Shown here in pieces: positions 54,181 to 64,000 of a stretch of DNA of 64,000 bases (position 1 is its first letter; the number at the start of each line of letters is the position of its first letter). The notes beneath the pieces were generated by a model, which searched no databases, was not told the DNA's origin, and was given only the letters and a program-made list of their open reading frames with translations. The position numbers and the translations under genes are program-made. Location: NCBI GenBank assembly GCA_002914805.1, contig JXTB01000115.1, positions 168,845-232,844 on the forward strand. The letters are read 5' to 3'. The DNA comes from Parasponia andersonii. Taxonomy: Eukaryota; Streptophyta; Magnoliopsida; Rosales; Cannabaceae.

Positions 54181-56376
54181 TTGACGGAGGTTTTGTCAAC
54201 AATGAATTTAAGAAATTGCAAGATGTGGCTTGTATGTGAAAAGAGTTGATCAATCAAAGCAAGTAAAAGAGACAAGATTTTATAGTGGTTCGGCCCCAAA
54301 AAAGATGAGCCTACATTCACTGTTGTTCACTATTTTCTGGAGGATTACAAAAGTTTCGTTAAGTTTCTAAGAAGTAAAGTAATAAATCCCCAAAGTTCTC
54401 CCCAGAAGCCCAAGATCCCTCACAACAGGATTGAACTCCCTTTATATAGGTGAGGATGACTCAATGTTTCCAAATTGTGAAAATGGGTAAGTGTATAATC
54501 AGAAAATACAATTTGAGTAACAATATAACTGGGTAATAACTTAAACGAGATGACTGGTCGATCTTGAAAGAAAAACTACAAATTAATTACACCTAAACAC
54601 ATAATCAAAAAAATATAAAATTTAAAAGCAAATATTAACCAAAAGTATTTGATATGAAAAACTCTTCCAATTAAAACCAATAAAATTTATTTTACAAGCT
54701 ATCTAAAATCAATAATATATTAAATAGTTAATATCGTAATAAAAGATTGACTTGCTAAATAAATATTCTAATAACAATTGTCATTCTAAGCATAAATTAC
54801 ATCTAAATTTATATGAAAAGTAAAATATGAGCTTTGGAATTAAAAATACTGAAAGCGAAAAATTTTAACAAACCAAATGTACGAACATGAAAGAACACTA
54901 AAGAAATCAAAATAAGAAAATAGGCAAACAACACAACATTTTTGATGTAGCCTTGCTCTAAAAGCTCTAGCCTAGTTTTGAATATATCTCATAAGACTCT
55001 ATCTAAAAGATAAGAAAGTATAGCTCTCAACTGGTGTCAAAAATATGAACCAAGCATCCCTTTATACAAGAGGGAAGAGAATCCTTCATTCTCGTAAGTC
55101 TCCTCTTTTTTTTTTTTTTCTCGGATTCTTTCAGATTTATTTATTGATATTCACCTTTCAATGAATAATAGCAGCACGGACGGAGCCAGCTCACTAGCAA
55201 TCTCCCCTTAATTTTTTTATTTTATCCATTCATTAAATTTGTTAAAATTTTTAATATAACTCTTATAAAATTTTGAAAAAAAATAATTAAACCCTCTAAA
55301 AAATTTTGAAAATAAAATAACATCTCATAAGCCCCGTTAAAAATTTATTGCATTGGTTAATAGAAAAAGGTCCAAACTCATTTTAAAATTAATATAGCTT
55401 ATTATTTCATTTTAATTGATTTTAAATAAATTTAATAAAAAAATCATATATTTTTCACACTTGCATCTTTGTGTGGCATATTTGTGTCCATATGATATAT
55501 TTTTAACTTTTGACCCCAAAAAAAATACAATTCATCTTGCTGAGTATTATTCAAAGAATTTTTCTACTGTAAAATTCATGGAATTTGCTGAGTATTATTC
55601 AAAAAATTTTTTTATTGTAAAACTCATGAAACTTGATGATTAATTTGAAACATGTACAAATAGAATGCATTCTAGTAAGAAATTCAATAGATTAAAAGGT
55701 ATCAATAATCACAAAAATTGAACGAGATAATGAGACATAATATTTAACCTTTCGTTTATCGATTCATAACATTGACATTAATTTTAATTTTAAACGATTC
55801 ATGACATTGACATTAATTTTATTAATTGATATTACTAATATATAGAATAGAAGAATAATCGGTTACGTAATAGAATTGATAATCATCAGAAGCATGATAA
55901 TTTATTTATTCATATTAAAAAATATATATTTAATAATATTAATAATAAATTCATAGTAAAACGCTTTCAATAAATAAAAATGCTTCAAATACAATTATAA
56001 CCCTTATTATTATTTTTAATTATTTTTTGAATTATAATTAGGAACGGCTATCTCCATACGAACTAAATAAAACCATAGGAATATGTATTGCAAAAGATGT
56101 TCTAATAATTATGAATTCAGACACTAAACATAAATTACATGAGTACTTAAAAAAAAAAAAAAAAATAGAAGAGGAAACGGACCCACCTCACAACATTTAA
56201 CAATACAAAAAGCTAAAACTATGATTGGCATGCAATAATTAATTAGAACCTAATTAATTAACTAGACACTGTGCTTTACTTAGTTTCCTAATATATAATG
56301 TCCTCTCTCTTATTTCTCGTTTCAACCCCAAAGCTGCTGCTCCTTTCACATGCATGTACACATGACAAATGTCAGC
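54181..56376. other. Intergenic with retroelement scraps; downstream of MFT
   Basis: It includes a tagtggttcggcc phrase near 54280 seen in many plant LTR elements, the repeat partner at 54590-54850, and the segment 54990-55170 that recurs at 46860-47030. A 33-bp direct repeat (tgctgagtattattcaaa(g/a)aattttt) lies at about 55538 and 55587. The last part (56200-56376) is the MFT 3' UTR region. Confidence 0.5.
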
Positions 56377-57202
56377 TCAACGCCGCTTGGTGGCCGGCTC
56401 CTTCTGGGAGTTGAAGTAGACGGTGGCGACGGGCAGCCCGAGATCGAGGTGTGCGGCAAAGAAGCGGGTGTTGAAGTTTGCCCGGCATGGTGGCTGGTCC
56501 ACCAACCCCAGCGGTGACTTCTGCCTGAAGAGAACCAGAATATAGCGGTGGATTCCCACTGGCGGACGCGGACCGACGTATGGAAGAATCTCCTTTCCTG
56601 CGCAGGAATAAGTAAGAAGTATGCTAATACTCATCAAATTATCATTTCATTATTTGGTCACTAACGTGCATTTAGACTTTAGCAGTTTTTGTTTTTGTTT
56701 TTTTTTTTCTTTTTCTTATTTTCCGCTGTTTTTTTTTTTTTTTTTTTTCTTTTTTTTTTTTTCCGCTTTTTTTTTTTTTTTTTTTTTGTCTGGCATTTCT
56801 AATGTGGTCTTCTTGTTATTCTACATGTTTGACACGTGTCAAGCAGTCGGGTGCCCCAGATGGAAGAGGAAAACAACGCAGAGCTAGTATGTTGACAGGT
56901 AGCGTGACAAGTTGCATAGACGTGTCGCAATCAAGGTATGTGTTCATTTTGATGCAGGTGTGAGCACCATAGTAATTGCATGCAATTAAGTTCGAATAGA
57001 ATAATAAAGCAAAAACTAGTTAAATAGAATAAAGCACTGGAGAAAAAAAAGAAAAAAACACCATGGAGATATTCTTTCATATGGGCTTGAAGCCTAATAA
57101 AATCAATACAGAAAACGAAATGAAATAAATGAAACGTAAATTTTTTGAATGCTAGCTTATTCTGTTGCCACATACGACTGTTGATGACATGTATTATATC
57201 AC

Positions 57203-57248
<46 letters not shown>

Positions 57249-58976
57249 TATAAAAATAACTTATAACAATGTTTGAGCAAATCTTCGACTGTAGACAGGT
57301 GTTTAGGAACTATTGGGCTTAGTGAGATGTAAATACGTAAGGCTTAGGCATATTTCAACATCAATGATGAGGCAGTAAGTGATGTGATGCAACCCAGAGG
57401 ATTTTTTATTTTCTGATGAAGCCAGACGTGCATGTTGCCTTGAGATTAATGAGAGATTCTTTGTGACTACTGTGTTTGATCAAAGACTATATATACGAAT
57501 ATGCTACTCCACTAAAATGTTGTCGTCAATGAAATTCTAATGTTTTATTTTTATTTATTTATATTTTGTAGTAAACTCGTAAAAAGTTGATCATATAGAA
57601 ACTGAATATAACAAGTTATATTTATATTAGATCCACCAAAAAATCTTTTATAACAAGTTATATTTATATTAGAGCCATAAAAAATTCTTTCTTATTATCT
57701 AAATAATACAGTTTTGCATGCATGCAAAGCTGCAACAATAGATTAATAGATAAAGAGTGATCATCACCTATAAAAATTATTTCCTTTTCATATAATTTCA
57801 TGAAACTCAAAAGCTTATAATTAACTCATAGAACAACTTTACCTCTATTTGGATTTGTCCCTCCTGGGATATCCACAACTATCCTGACAATATCACAGGA
57901 AACATCTCATGAGTTTTCTGTTAATTAACATAAATAATATGAGTTATAAAGAAATCAAATGAAGCATAAATTATATATATATATATATGGTTTTGAATTC
58001 AATAGATATTTTTATATACGCTTCCAATCCAATAGGTATTTTTTTTAACATATATATAGATTTTCTTTTTATAAGAGTTAGATCATAATCTAACCTCCAC
58101 CAAAACTGCCATATAATTTAGAAAGTTAGAAAAAATATAATAAAAATAAATATTATTTATTTAATAATGTTATCTCTTCAACTTTTATCATTTTACCATG
58201 ATAAAAAAAGTATATGATAGATTTAATTGCACAAAACAATATCTATAGATAAATTAAAAAAATACATATTAGATTGGTGTCCTTTATATATTAATAAGTA
58301 TATCATTATACGTATCTATATGTACTGACCAGTGAACCCATTCTCGCATGCTGGGCTCACTCGGACTTGGCGCGTCCGGATCAGTCATAACCTGCATGCA
58401 ACAGGCGCCATACAAATAATTAAAACCGTAGACAATATTAATTATAATGGTGACAATCTAAGGTTTTCCTCAAAGAAGATATAGTTATTATGCATAGATA
58501 TTTTGTACCATCCAAGTTCATCTTCAAATCACAAATTTTAAAACACAAGAAAGAAAACTTGAAAAGTATTGGCTTATATTAAAAAACATGCACTATATAC
58601 AACATGAAAATAATATAGTTTATCTTCAAGTTACAAATTTTAGAACACACAAAACTCTTGCATGCAAATGACAAAACTTATTACACATGAAAAACGTGGT
58701 TTGTCTATAAATATATAAGAAAACACTTGAGTATATATTATTGTGTGTGTATATAATATATTGAGGAAAATTAGGAGAAACCAGAGTGTAGAGCTCGTCA
58801 GAATGTCCAGAGATGGTGAGTTTGGGAGGAGTTATAGCAATGGAGGGTTTTATGTCACAGCCATTAGTGACATGCTTTGAACCAAAGTAGACAGACACGC
58901 TAACCGTCGGAATAAACATGTCCACCACATCACCGATCACTCTACCCACAACTAGTGGATCAACTGAAGCTGCCAT
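56377..58976 (-). CDS. MFT: MOTHER OF FT AND TFL1 (PEBP family)
   Basis: MFT is a phosphatidylethanolamine-binding-protein-like regulator of seed dormancy and germination in the ABA and gibberellin network. Exons on the minus strand: 58976-58782 (195 bp), 58391-58330 (62), 57883-57843 (41), 56597-56377 (221). The 62 and 41 bp middle exons are the classic FT/TFL1 sizes. The product has 172 residues (Arabidopsis MFT has 173). It starts [17 protein letters not shown], has DPDAP (69-73) and GIHRY (114-118), and Trp83 at the place of FT Tyr85 / TFL1 His88, which marks the MFT clade. The C-terminus is KEPATKRR. The exon-1 donor reads GTTTCT, an ordinary GT but a weak context. No breaks are seen, so it is probably functional. 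Confidence 0.96.
56690..56790. repeat. Poly-T tracts in MFT intron 3
   Basis: Two long T runs interrupted by C and by a repeated ttccgct phrase. On the gene strand these are A runs. Open frames through them are artefacts. Confidence 0.9.
57989..58282 (+). mobile_element. Diverged MITE-like element, copy 4 (MFT intron 2)
   Basis: Flanked by TA runs. The left end reads ggttttgaattcaatagatatt, then a second end-like CTTCCAATCCAATAGGTATT at 58021. The right end is the complement of GGACACCAATCTAATATGTA. The middle is unlike the other three copies, so it is a related but separate family member, perhaps an element inserted next to an older end. Confidence 0.65.
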
Positions 58977-59135
58977 ATTCTATTAGGCCCAAACCTAAAA
59001 GCCCAACAAAAGCCCAAAAAAGACAAAAATAGAGGGGAAAATAGAAAGGAATAAGTAGAGGAAGAAGGATACTCTTCTTCTCTACCTAGCTAGCTTTGTA
59101 GTGGGGCAAGCAAATTTGGAAGAAGAGTTGTAGGG

Positions 59136-59143
59136 CTTATATA
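59136..59143 (-). promoter_or_regulatory. Probable TATA box of MFT
   Basis: The minus strand reads TATATAAG about 160 bases upstream of the MFT ATG, a usual spacing for a plant leader. Confidence 0.55.
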
Positions 59144-59189
59144 GGAGTTTTAAAAGCGAATTTCAAGGGGTCCAGAGAAAGAGGCTAAG

Positions 59190-59195
59190 TGCATG
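59190..59195 (-). promoter_or_regulatory. RY-type element (CATGCA) upstream of MFT
   Basis: CATGCA on the minus strand, about 215 bases upstream of the ATG and 50 upstream of the TATA box. It is the core bound by the B3 factors ABI3, FUS3 and LEC2 in seeds. The match is a short core, so binding is inference. Confidence 0.45.
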
Positions 59196-59278
59196 CCAAA
59201 AAAATAAAAAAGGGTCATGACAGAGTAAAAAGAACAAGAAAAAAAAACACCAAAAGCAAACTTTGAGGCAGAGACTGC

Positions 59279-59284
59279 CACGTG
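59279..59284. promoter_or_regulatory. G-box / ABRE (CACGTG) upstream of MFT
   Basis: gcCACGTGttg about 305 bases upstream of the ATG. ABI5-type bZIP factors bind such sites. In Arabidopsis ABI3 and ABI5 are known to control MFT, which fits an RY core plus G-box here. Confidence 0.5.
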
Positions 59285-59739
59285 TTGAGACCAGGCCAGA
59301 GGTAAAACCGCCATCGCCTTTGTTTCTCTGGGCTCCAAATGGCTTTATCCTCACCGTTGCTTTCATGCGCTGGTCACCAGCAGATGATGATCAGAAATCA
59401 AGGAGCAGAGATTGATCTGTGTATTAGAGCCCAACGGTAAAAAAAGAAGAGTAGGAAAGGGACTCGAGATAAGCATGAACTAAAAAGCTTTAGGACAAAA
59501 TGGGGATTCATGAGGATCCCCTTAAAAGATCGATGCGTTTCATTTGAGATGGTGCATATTCTATATGTGAGCCTGGAGAGCAGTGTAGGACAGCCTTTTT
59601 ATTAATACGTTGATTAAGATGCAATGAGTTTTTTCTTATTATTATTATTATACCCTACTATTCATTATTATTGGTGAACACATAACAAATGTTATGAGCT
59701 TTGTGTAGCCTCAATAATGTTATCGTATTCTATGTTAAT

Positions 59740-59895
59740 TTTTTTTATTTAAAAAAATAAAATTTAACTAATAAACTCTATTTATTACAAAATAAAAATA
59801 AAAATACCTCACTTATTAAGAATTGAACCTATGATTTAATACCTAATTTTCATCCAGCCAGCCAGCCACCCACCCACTGAGCTAAGCTCATGGGC
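59740..59895 (-). mobile_element. tRNA-derived SINE with target-site duplication
   Basis: On the minus strand the 156-bp element has a perfect A box TAGCTCAGTGG (59874-59884) and B box GGTTCAATTC (59820-59829) with 44 bases between them, then an A/T-rich tail. The flanks tattctatgttaat (59726-59739) and tattctaaatgttaat (59896-59911) are target duplications differing by a 2-base indel. A ggct/ggtg repeat separates the A box from the rest. It lies about 0.8-0.9 kb upstream of the MFT start. Confidence 0.82.
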
Positions 59896-59911
59896 TATTC
59901 TAAATGTTAAT

Positions 59912-60463
59912 TATCTTATAGTTTAGCCATTGAACCAATCTTATAAGCAAATAATCTAAATGAAAAGATTTGTGGCTTAGTCGGATGAATCCACACACAG
60001 TACGTGATAAGTTTTTGTTTGCATCGACTTTTGCTCATAGGACAACACAAGAAAAACATGATGACCTTTGATTCTTTGAATGTGCCTAAGAACTAACGTT
60101 AGCGGTAAATATGCGGGATCTGTGTCCAGCACTAGCTAGATTTATGCGAAAAAGTAGTTCAAGCCGTTTAATTGTTGAAATTGTTACTCAAAAGGGAATT
60201 AGCTGTTTTCCTCCCGAGTAATTAACACTAGAGGTCTTATCTTATTGGTTTAATACCATACTTTCCGAATTATAATATTTTAATCAATGGCCTGGCTCCA
60301 ACCAGCATAAGATAATCAGATATTACCCGTTTAATTCACAGTAATAAGTCAGTTTAATTTAGTTATAGTGTAATGGGGATTGGCCAAATAATTAGGCCTT
60401 GCACTCTTTGCCTTTGGGTTGTTTTTTGTTTTTCTCCAAAAAAGCACATACACACAAAAAGAG
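59912..60463. other. Intergenic, nothing recognised
   Basis: AT-rich sequence between the SINE and the short tandem duplication. No supported frame. Confidence 0.45.
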
Positions 60464-60525
60464 TTCGAAATTTTGGTTCCAACTAATATGGTAATTCGAA
60501 ATTTTGGTTCCAACTAATATGGTAA
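60464..60525. repeat. Exact tandem duplication, 31-bp unit
   Basis: ttcgaaattttggttccaac plus the next 11 bases occurs twice without a difference, 25 bases before the CACTA end. Confidence 0.93.
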
Positions 60526-60785
60526 TTCGTGGACTAAAGTTTGATCTTACACTACAATAAAAAATGCCTTTCAAGGAGTTTTATAAGTGCTTTGAAAGGC
60601 CTTTCACGGCGCCCACAAAAGCACATTGGTTGTAGGTACCGTAATAGGTCTTGGCTACGAAGGCGCTTATAAGGCGTCGTGGAAGGTCTATCAAAGTGCC
60701 TAATAGGCGCCGTGAAAGACATCTTCCACGGCGCTTATAAGGCGCCAAGGAAGATTTTATCTACCAAGGGGCCTTAGAGGCGCAT

Positions 60786-60863
60786 GAAAGGTATCTTCCA
60801 CAACGCATTTTAAGCGCCTTGGTATACCAAGGCGCTTAAAAGGCGTCGTGGAAGATGTCTTTC
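60786..60863. repeat. Large palindrome in the CACTA subterminal region
   Basis: A perfect 34-bp palindrome centred at 60824/60825 (half: ttttaagcgccttggta) extends to an imperfect one with arms of about 39 bases (gaaag...atcttccac at the outer parts). It would form a strong hairpin. Confidence 0.9.
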
Positions 60864-61232
60864 ACGGCGACTCTAAGGCGCCTTGGTAGACATCTTCCTG
60901 GGCACCTTATAAGCACCATGCTACATATTTCCAGAGGATATTTGTAACGTATTTGTCTATACTACCCCCTGGAATTTTATAAATGTAATCCAAATTCATT
61001 ATATACACCAAATATTTGAAATAAAATGAAGTATAAATATATATTTACATACTAATATTAAATTAACCTAATAACTTGATCATAATCATATCCATATAGT
61101 CTATATAAACTAAGTGTGTATATATATATATTAGTTTTCTAAGTCAAACTAACATGATCATCAAAAATTATATATAGTTTAAATAAACAAAGATTAAGAA
61201 CCTCAAATGAGAAATTGTATTAGTTCTTCGAC

Positions 61233-62906
61233 CTACTCTTCAAGAAGTCCGTTGATATCATCCTTTGTATAGAAATTTTGTCCATCAAACTACAAATTCA
61301 AACACTTTATTTGTTAGAAAGTTATCAATCAAACTATAAATTAGAATATAACTAATTAAACATATAGTTACATACCATTGTGGTAAATGATTTAACATTA
61401 CCTTGTTCAATGACTTCTTTCATAAATTTACATATGTAGAATCCGCACTCAATATTTGTCGGTTGTCTTGAGCATTATACATAAGCATAAAGTAAACATA
61501 AGTAATTTTAATTAATCTTCCACCCAACAAGTATTATTAATTCAAGTTTAGTACCTTTATTAACTTATAAACCGGACCATTTGGTCTTCCTTTCTTCCCT
61601 TTTTCTATATTATATATCTTGAATGCACTTTGAATTAGAAATGCGTAAACACAACAATAAAAGGTTAACAATAGCAACCATAAGTAAAAATACCATAAGA
61701 AACTGAACTATAACAAAATAACTATTAGAGAACTTACTCGATCATTGTTAAACCAATTTCCTCACAGAAAGCTAAACCGAGAGGATCTAGAAACCATGCA
61801 TAATCTTTGAGAGGATAAATGATAAGCAATATCCAATGGTCTCTACTCATAAAATTGATGATAAATATTATTAATATATAACAATTAACTTCATATAGGA
61901 AGTAGTTGATCATATGACAATTTGTTAAGTTTAAAATCTTACCCATGATTCCAATGTGTAATTAGAAATTGATGTTCATTCTCCATGGATAATATCCGGA
62001 TTGCTAAACTTATAGCACGATCCTCATGTGAACCACCTTCTGTAGCAACTGCACTAGGATCCATGAACATATACCTAGCTTGATAGCCATATTGGGTCAC
62101 TAAATGGTGTAAATGCCCACAAGTACAAAATGCAATGTGAATTAAGTGTTGTATTATATAATTGCCAACTATAGATACATGTATATATATGAAGTTCTAT
62201 ATATAAAAAAAAAATAAACTTCTTACCTCATGTATAACGTAATAGGCACGGCCCCAATCTTTTGTAACGTGCAAAATTTAATTATGTCTTATTTGAATAC
62301 GGGCAAATGAAAAGCTTCTCCAAACACTTCTTCATCAAAGGGAACATTAACAACAACACCTTCATCTACTCCTTGAATGGTATTCAATAGTAATCTTACA
62401 GAAGCTGGTGCACCATCAACAAATCTAAACTGTGTTTGTGTAACAGATTCCGCTTTCTTTCTTTATGGATGTACTCTTTCTTGTGTTTAAGGTGGCTGTG
62501 GTTGTGAAGATTTATTCTTCCCCGTTTGATACCTATTTATATCATTAAACTCCTAAAATCCAAATAAATGATGAAATGTTAACAAATAAGTTAATAATTC
62601 ACATTAGCATTCAATAAAGGATGAATTTATTTGGAAAATGGGTCTGTATACCAAATTATCTTCAAAGATGAGCAAGATGCGATCCAAGTACATCACTACC
62701 AACCTTGTATCATCATCTGGATTTGGAATAGGAATTAGGGCTGTAGCATCAAGAACAACCTCTACTGATACACGAAAATTATTCTCCCCCAATTCTCTAC
62801 CGTGAATAATAGTTGATGAGATTGACTCTTGTACATGTCCTAAAGGAACTACGAGATCCCACTGCAAGCTTGCATGGTCAGTTCTACAATATAGAAAATC
62901 AAACAA
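61233..62906 (-). pseudogene. CACTA-encoded Ulp1-like (C48) protease gene with N-terminal DUF8039-like domain, broken
   Basis: Ulp1-type proteases cleave SUMO-like conjugates; plant CACTA and MULE elements often carry relatives. Pieces on the minus strand: 62906-62604 (LGENNFRVSVEVVLDATALI, like the domain I know as DUF8039), about 62500-62230, 62130-61950 (RYMFMDPSAVA...HEDRAISLA), 61935-61737, 61640-61560, 61490-61390 and 61300-61233 (end). The tetrad is recognisable: His of DHW (codon 61836-61838), Asp of LDPLG (61785-61787), Gln and Cys of QPTNIECGF (Cys 61445-61447). At least two stops near 62470-62510 and one near 62295 lie in the second piece unless they are intronic. The N-terminus is missing. 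Confidence 0.72.
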
Positions 62907-62925
62907 TGTTTGTTCTTCTTTTCAG

Positions 62926-64000
62926 ATACTTAGTTCTTCAAGGGAGCTTGCCGACAGGGAATTCACGATAAGAGTAGGCAATAGAGCCAAAGTTTCGGCA
63001 AAAGCAGTGGAAGTCGTTCATCTTCATTTTATCAATAAATTTTTGTTATTAAACAATGTTTATTTTATTCCTGGTTTTCATAGGAATTTGATTTCTATTT
63101 CAAGACTATTTGAACAAATGTTTGGTATTTCTTTTCTTAATAATGAGATTATTATTTCTAGAAATGGTTTAAATATTTGTTCTGCAAAAATGGAGAATGG
63201 ACTTTACATGTTAAGGCCGGACGAACAATCACTGTTTAATACCGAAATATTTAAAGTAGAACATCCCAAACCTAAAAAGCAAAAGGTTTCTCACGACGAC
63301 GATACATATCTTTGGCACCTTAGGTTAGGACATATCAATCTAGATAGGATAAACAGACTTGTAAAGAATGGTCCTTTAAGAGAGCTAAAAGTTGACACTC
63401 TACCAGTTTGTAAATCTTGTTTAGAAGGGAAAATGACTAAGAGACCTTTCTCAGCAAAGGGCGAAAGGGCCAAAGAACCGCTTGAGCTTGTGCATAGTGA
63501 TGTATGTGGTCTATTGAATGTACAAGCAAGAGGTGGTTACGAATATTTTGTCACATTTATTGACGATTATTCACGATATGAATACGTGTACCTAACACAA
63601 AGAAAATCTGAAACATTTGAAAAGTTCAAAGAATTCACAGCAGAAGCTGAAAAGCAATTAGGTAAGTCACTAAAAATTCTTCGATCAGATCGAGGAGGTG
63701 AATACCTTGATAATGAATTCAAGGATCACTTGCTAGAGAATGGTATCCTATCCCAACTCACAACACCTAGAACACCACAACAGAATAGTGATGCAGAAAG
63801 GAGAAACCGAACGTTGCTTGATATGGTTAGATCAATGATGAGTTACTCTTCCCTACCTCTCTCATTTTGGGGTTATGCACTTCAAACCGCTATTTACATT
63901 TTGAATGTAGTACCTTCCAAGTCTATTCAAAAGACACCTTTAGAGTTGTGGAATGGGCACAAACCTAGTTTACGTCATATTCGCATATGGGGGTGCCTAG
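62926..64000 (+). CDS. copia polyprotein, protease end and integrase, open and running off the window
   Basis: A single frame without stops for about 358 codons. It begins inside the gag/protease linker ([16 protein letters not shown]), then [15 protein letters not shown], the integrase zinc region (WHLRLGH...CKSCLEGK), and the core with the first Asp intact (LVHSDVCG), FIDDYSRY, the second Asp (LRSDRGGEY) and a Glu region (DAERRNRT, where most relatives have G-V-A/S-E). Unlike the copia copy at 292 this one keeps the catalytic Asp and the frame. There is no gag or LTR to its left; it abuts a CACTA remnant directly, so the element is 5'-truncated or rearranged. The RT part would lie beyond the window. 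Confidence 0.88.
   Translation, partial: MLSSSRELADREFTIRVGNRAKVSAKAVEVVHLHFINKFLLLNNVYFIPGFHRNLISISRLFEQMFGISFLNNEIIISRNGLNICSAKMENGLYMLRPDEQSLFNTEIFKVEHPKPKKQKVSHDDDTYLWHLRLGHINLDRINRLVKNGPLRELKVDTLPVCKSCLEGKMTKRPFSAKGERAKEPLELVHSDVCGLLNVQARGGYEYFVTFIDDYSRYEYVYLTQRKSETFEKFKEFTAEAEKQLGKSLKILRSDRGGEYLDNEFKDHLLENGILSQLTTPRTPQQNSDAERRNRTLLDMVRSMMSYSSLPLSFWGYALQTAIYILNVVPSKSIQKTPLELWNGHKPSLRHIRIWGCL

Larger units (their letters stand above)
60550..62925 (-). mobile_element. CACTA (En/Spm) transposon, one end plus protease gene; other end missing
   Basis: The terminus CACTACAATAAAAAATGCC starts at 60550. A GC-richer subterminal block (60570-60930) holds many direct and inverted copies of an AAGGCGCTTATAAGGCGCC-like motif, as expected for CACTA transposase binding regions. 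The gene on the minus strand points toward this end. The opposite terminus is not present: around 62906-62925 the sequence changes to a copia pol frame on the plus strand. No TnpD-like transposase is in the window. Confidence 0.8.

Noticed and set aside
54179..54480. LTR starting TGTTGACGG with the tagtggttcggcc phrase
   Set aside because: The start looks LTR-like, but no CA end followed by the 5 bases AGTAG was found and it overlaps the gag-derived frame, so no boundaries can be supported.
56621..56887. 88-codon frame rich in Phe
   Set aside because: It reads through the poly-T tracts of MFT intron 3.

Overview
The window is nuclear DNA from a flowering plant, most likely a eudicot. It is AT-rich, its genes are split by GT-AG introns, and most of its length is transposable elements. 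Positions 1-291 are an assembly gap, and single unknown bases occur at 12648 and 46406. Three host genes can be read. (1) A GH1 beta-glucosidase on the plus strand (5259-9038), with only its last eight exons present. (2) A complete actin-interacting protein 1 (AIP1) gene on the minus strand (10602-17590), six exons, 609 codons, tail-to-tail with the glucosidase. (3) A complete MOTHER OF FT AND TFL1 (MFT) gene on the minus strand (56377-58976), four exons, 172 codons.

Layout: 292-4583 is a broken Ty1/copia element whose 3' LTR ends 675 bases before the first visible glucosidase exon, probably inside an intron. After AIP1 the window becomes a field of nested elements. It holds a solo LTR (19749-21858, perfect 5-bp target duplication), a decayed Ty3/gypsy gag remnant (22780-25300), an 8.2-kb LTR element in minus orientation with 2.2-kb LTRs and almost no coding content (25796-33999), and a diverged solo LTR of the same family (37252-39915). 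These are followed by a SINE with a 16-bp target duplication, tandem repeats, a foldback, a copia-type solo LTR (45456-46752, perfect target duplication), a second reverse copia-type LTR, and a second decayed gypsy remnant on the minus strand (50600-54180).

After MFT come a tRNA-derived SINE (59740-59895) and one end of a CACTA transposon (60550 onward). The CACTA carries a broken gene for a Ulp1-like (C48) cysteine protease whose His-Asp-Gln-Cys residues can still be recognised. A second copia pol reading frame (62926-64000), open to the end of the window, abuts it.

A short MITE-like family with ends reading (G)G(C/T)(A/T)(C/G)CCAATCCA(A/G)TAGGTATTTT sits inside TA microsatellites at four places, two of them in introns of AIP1 and MFT. 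The three host genes have no evident functional link: AIP1 serves actin turnover, MFT seed dormancy and germination signalling, and the glucosidase glycoside hydrolysis. Most of the novelty lies in the repeats: the noncoding long-LTR family, the TA-targeting family, two SINEs with intact target duplications, and the CACTA protease gene. All family assignments come from reading the sequence, without database searches.
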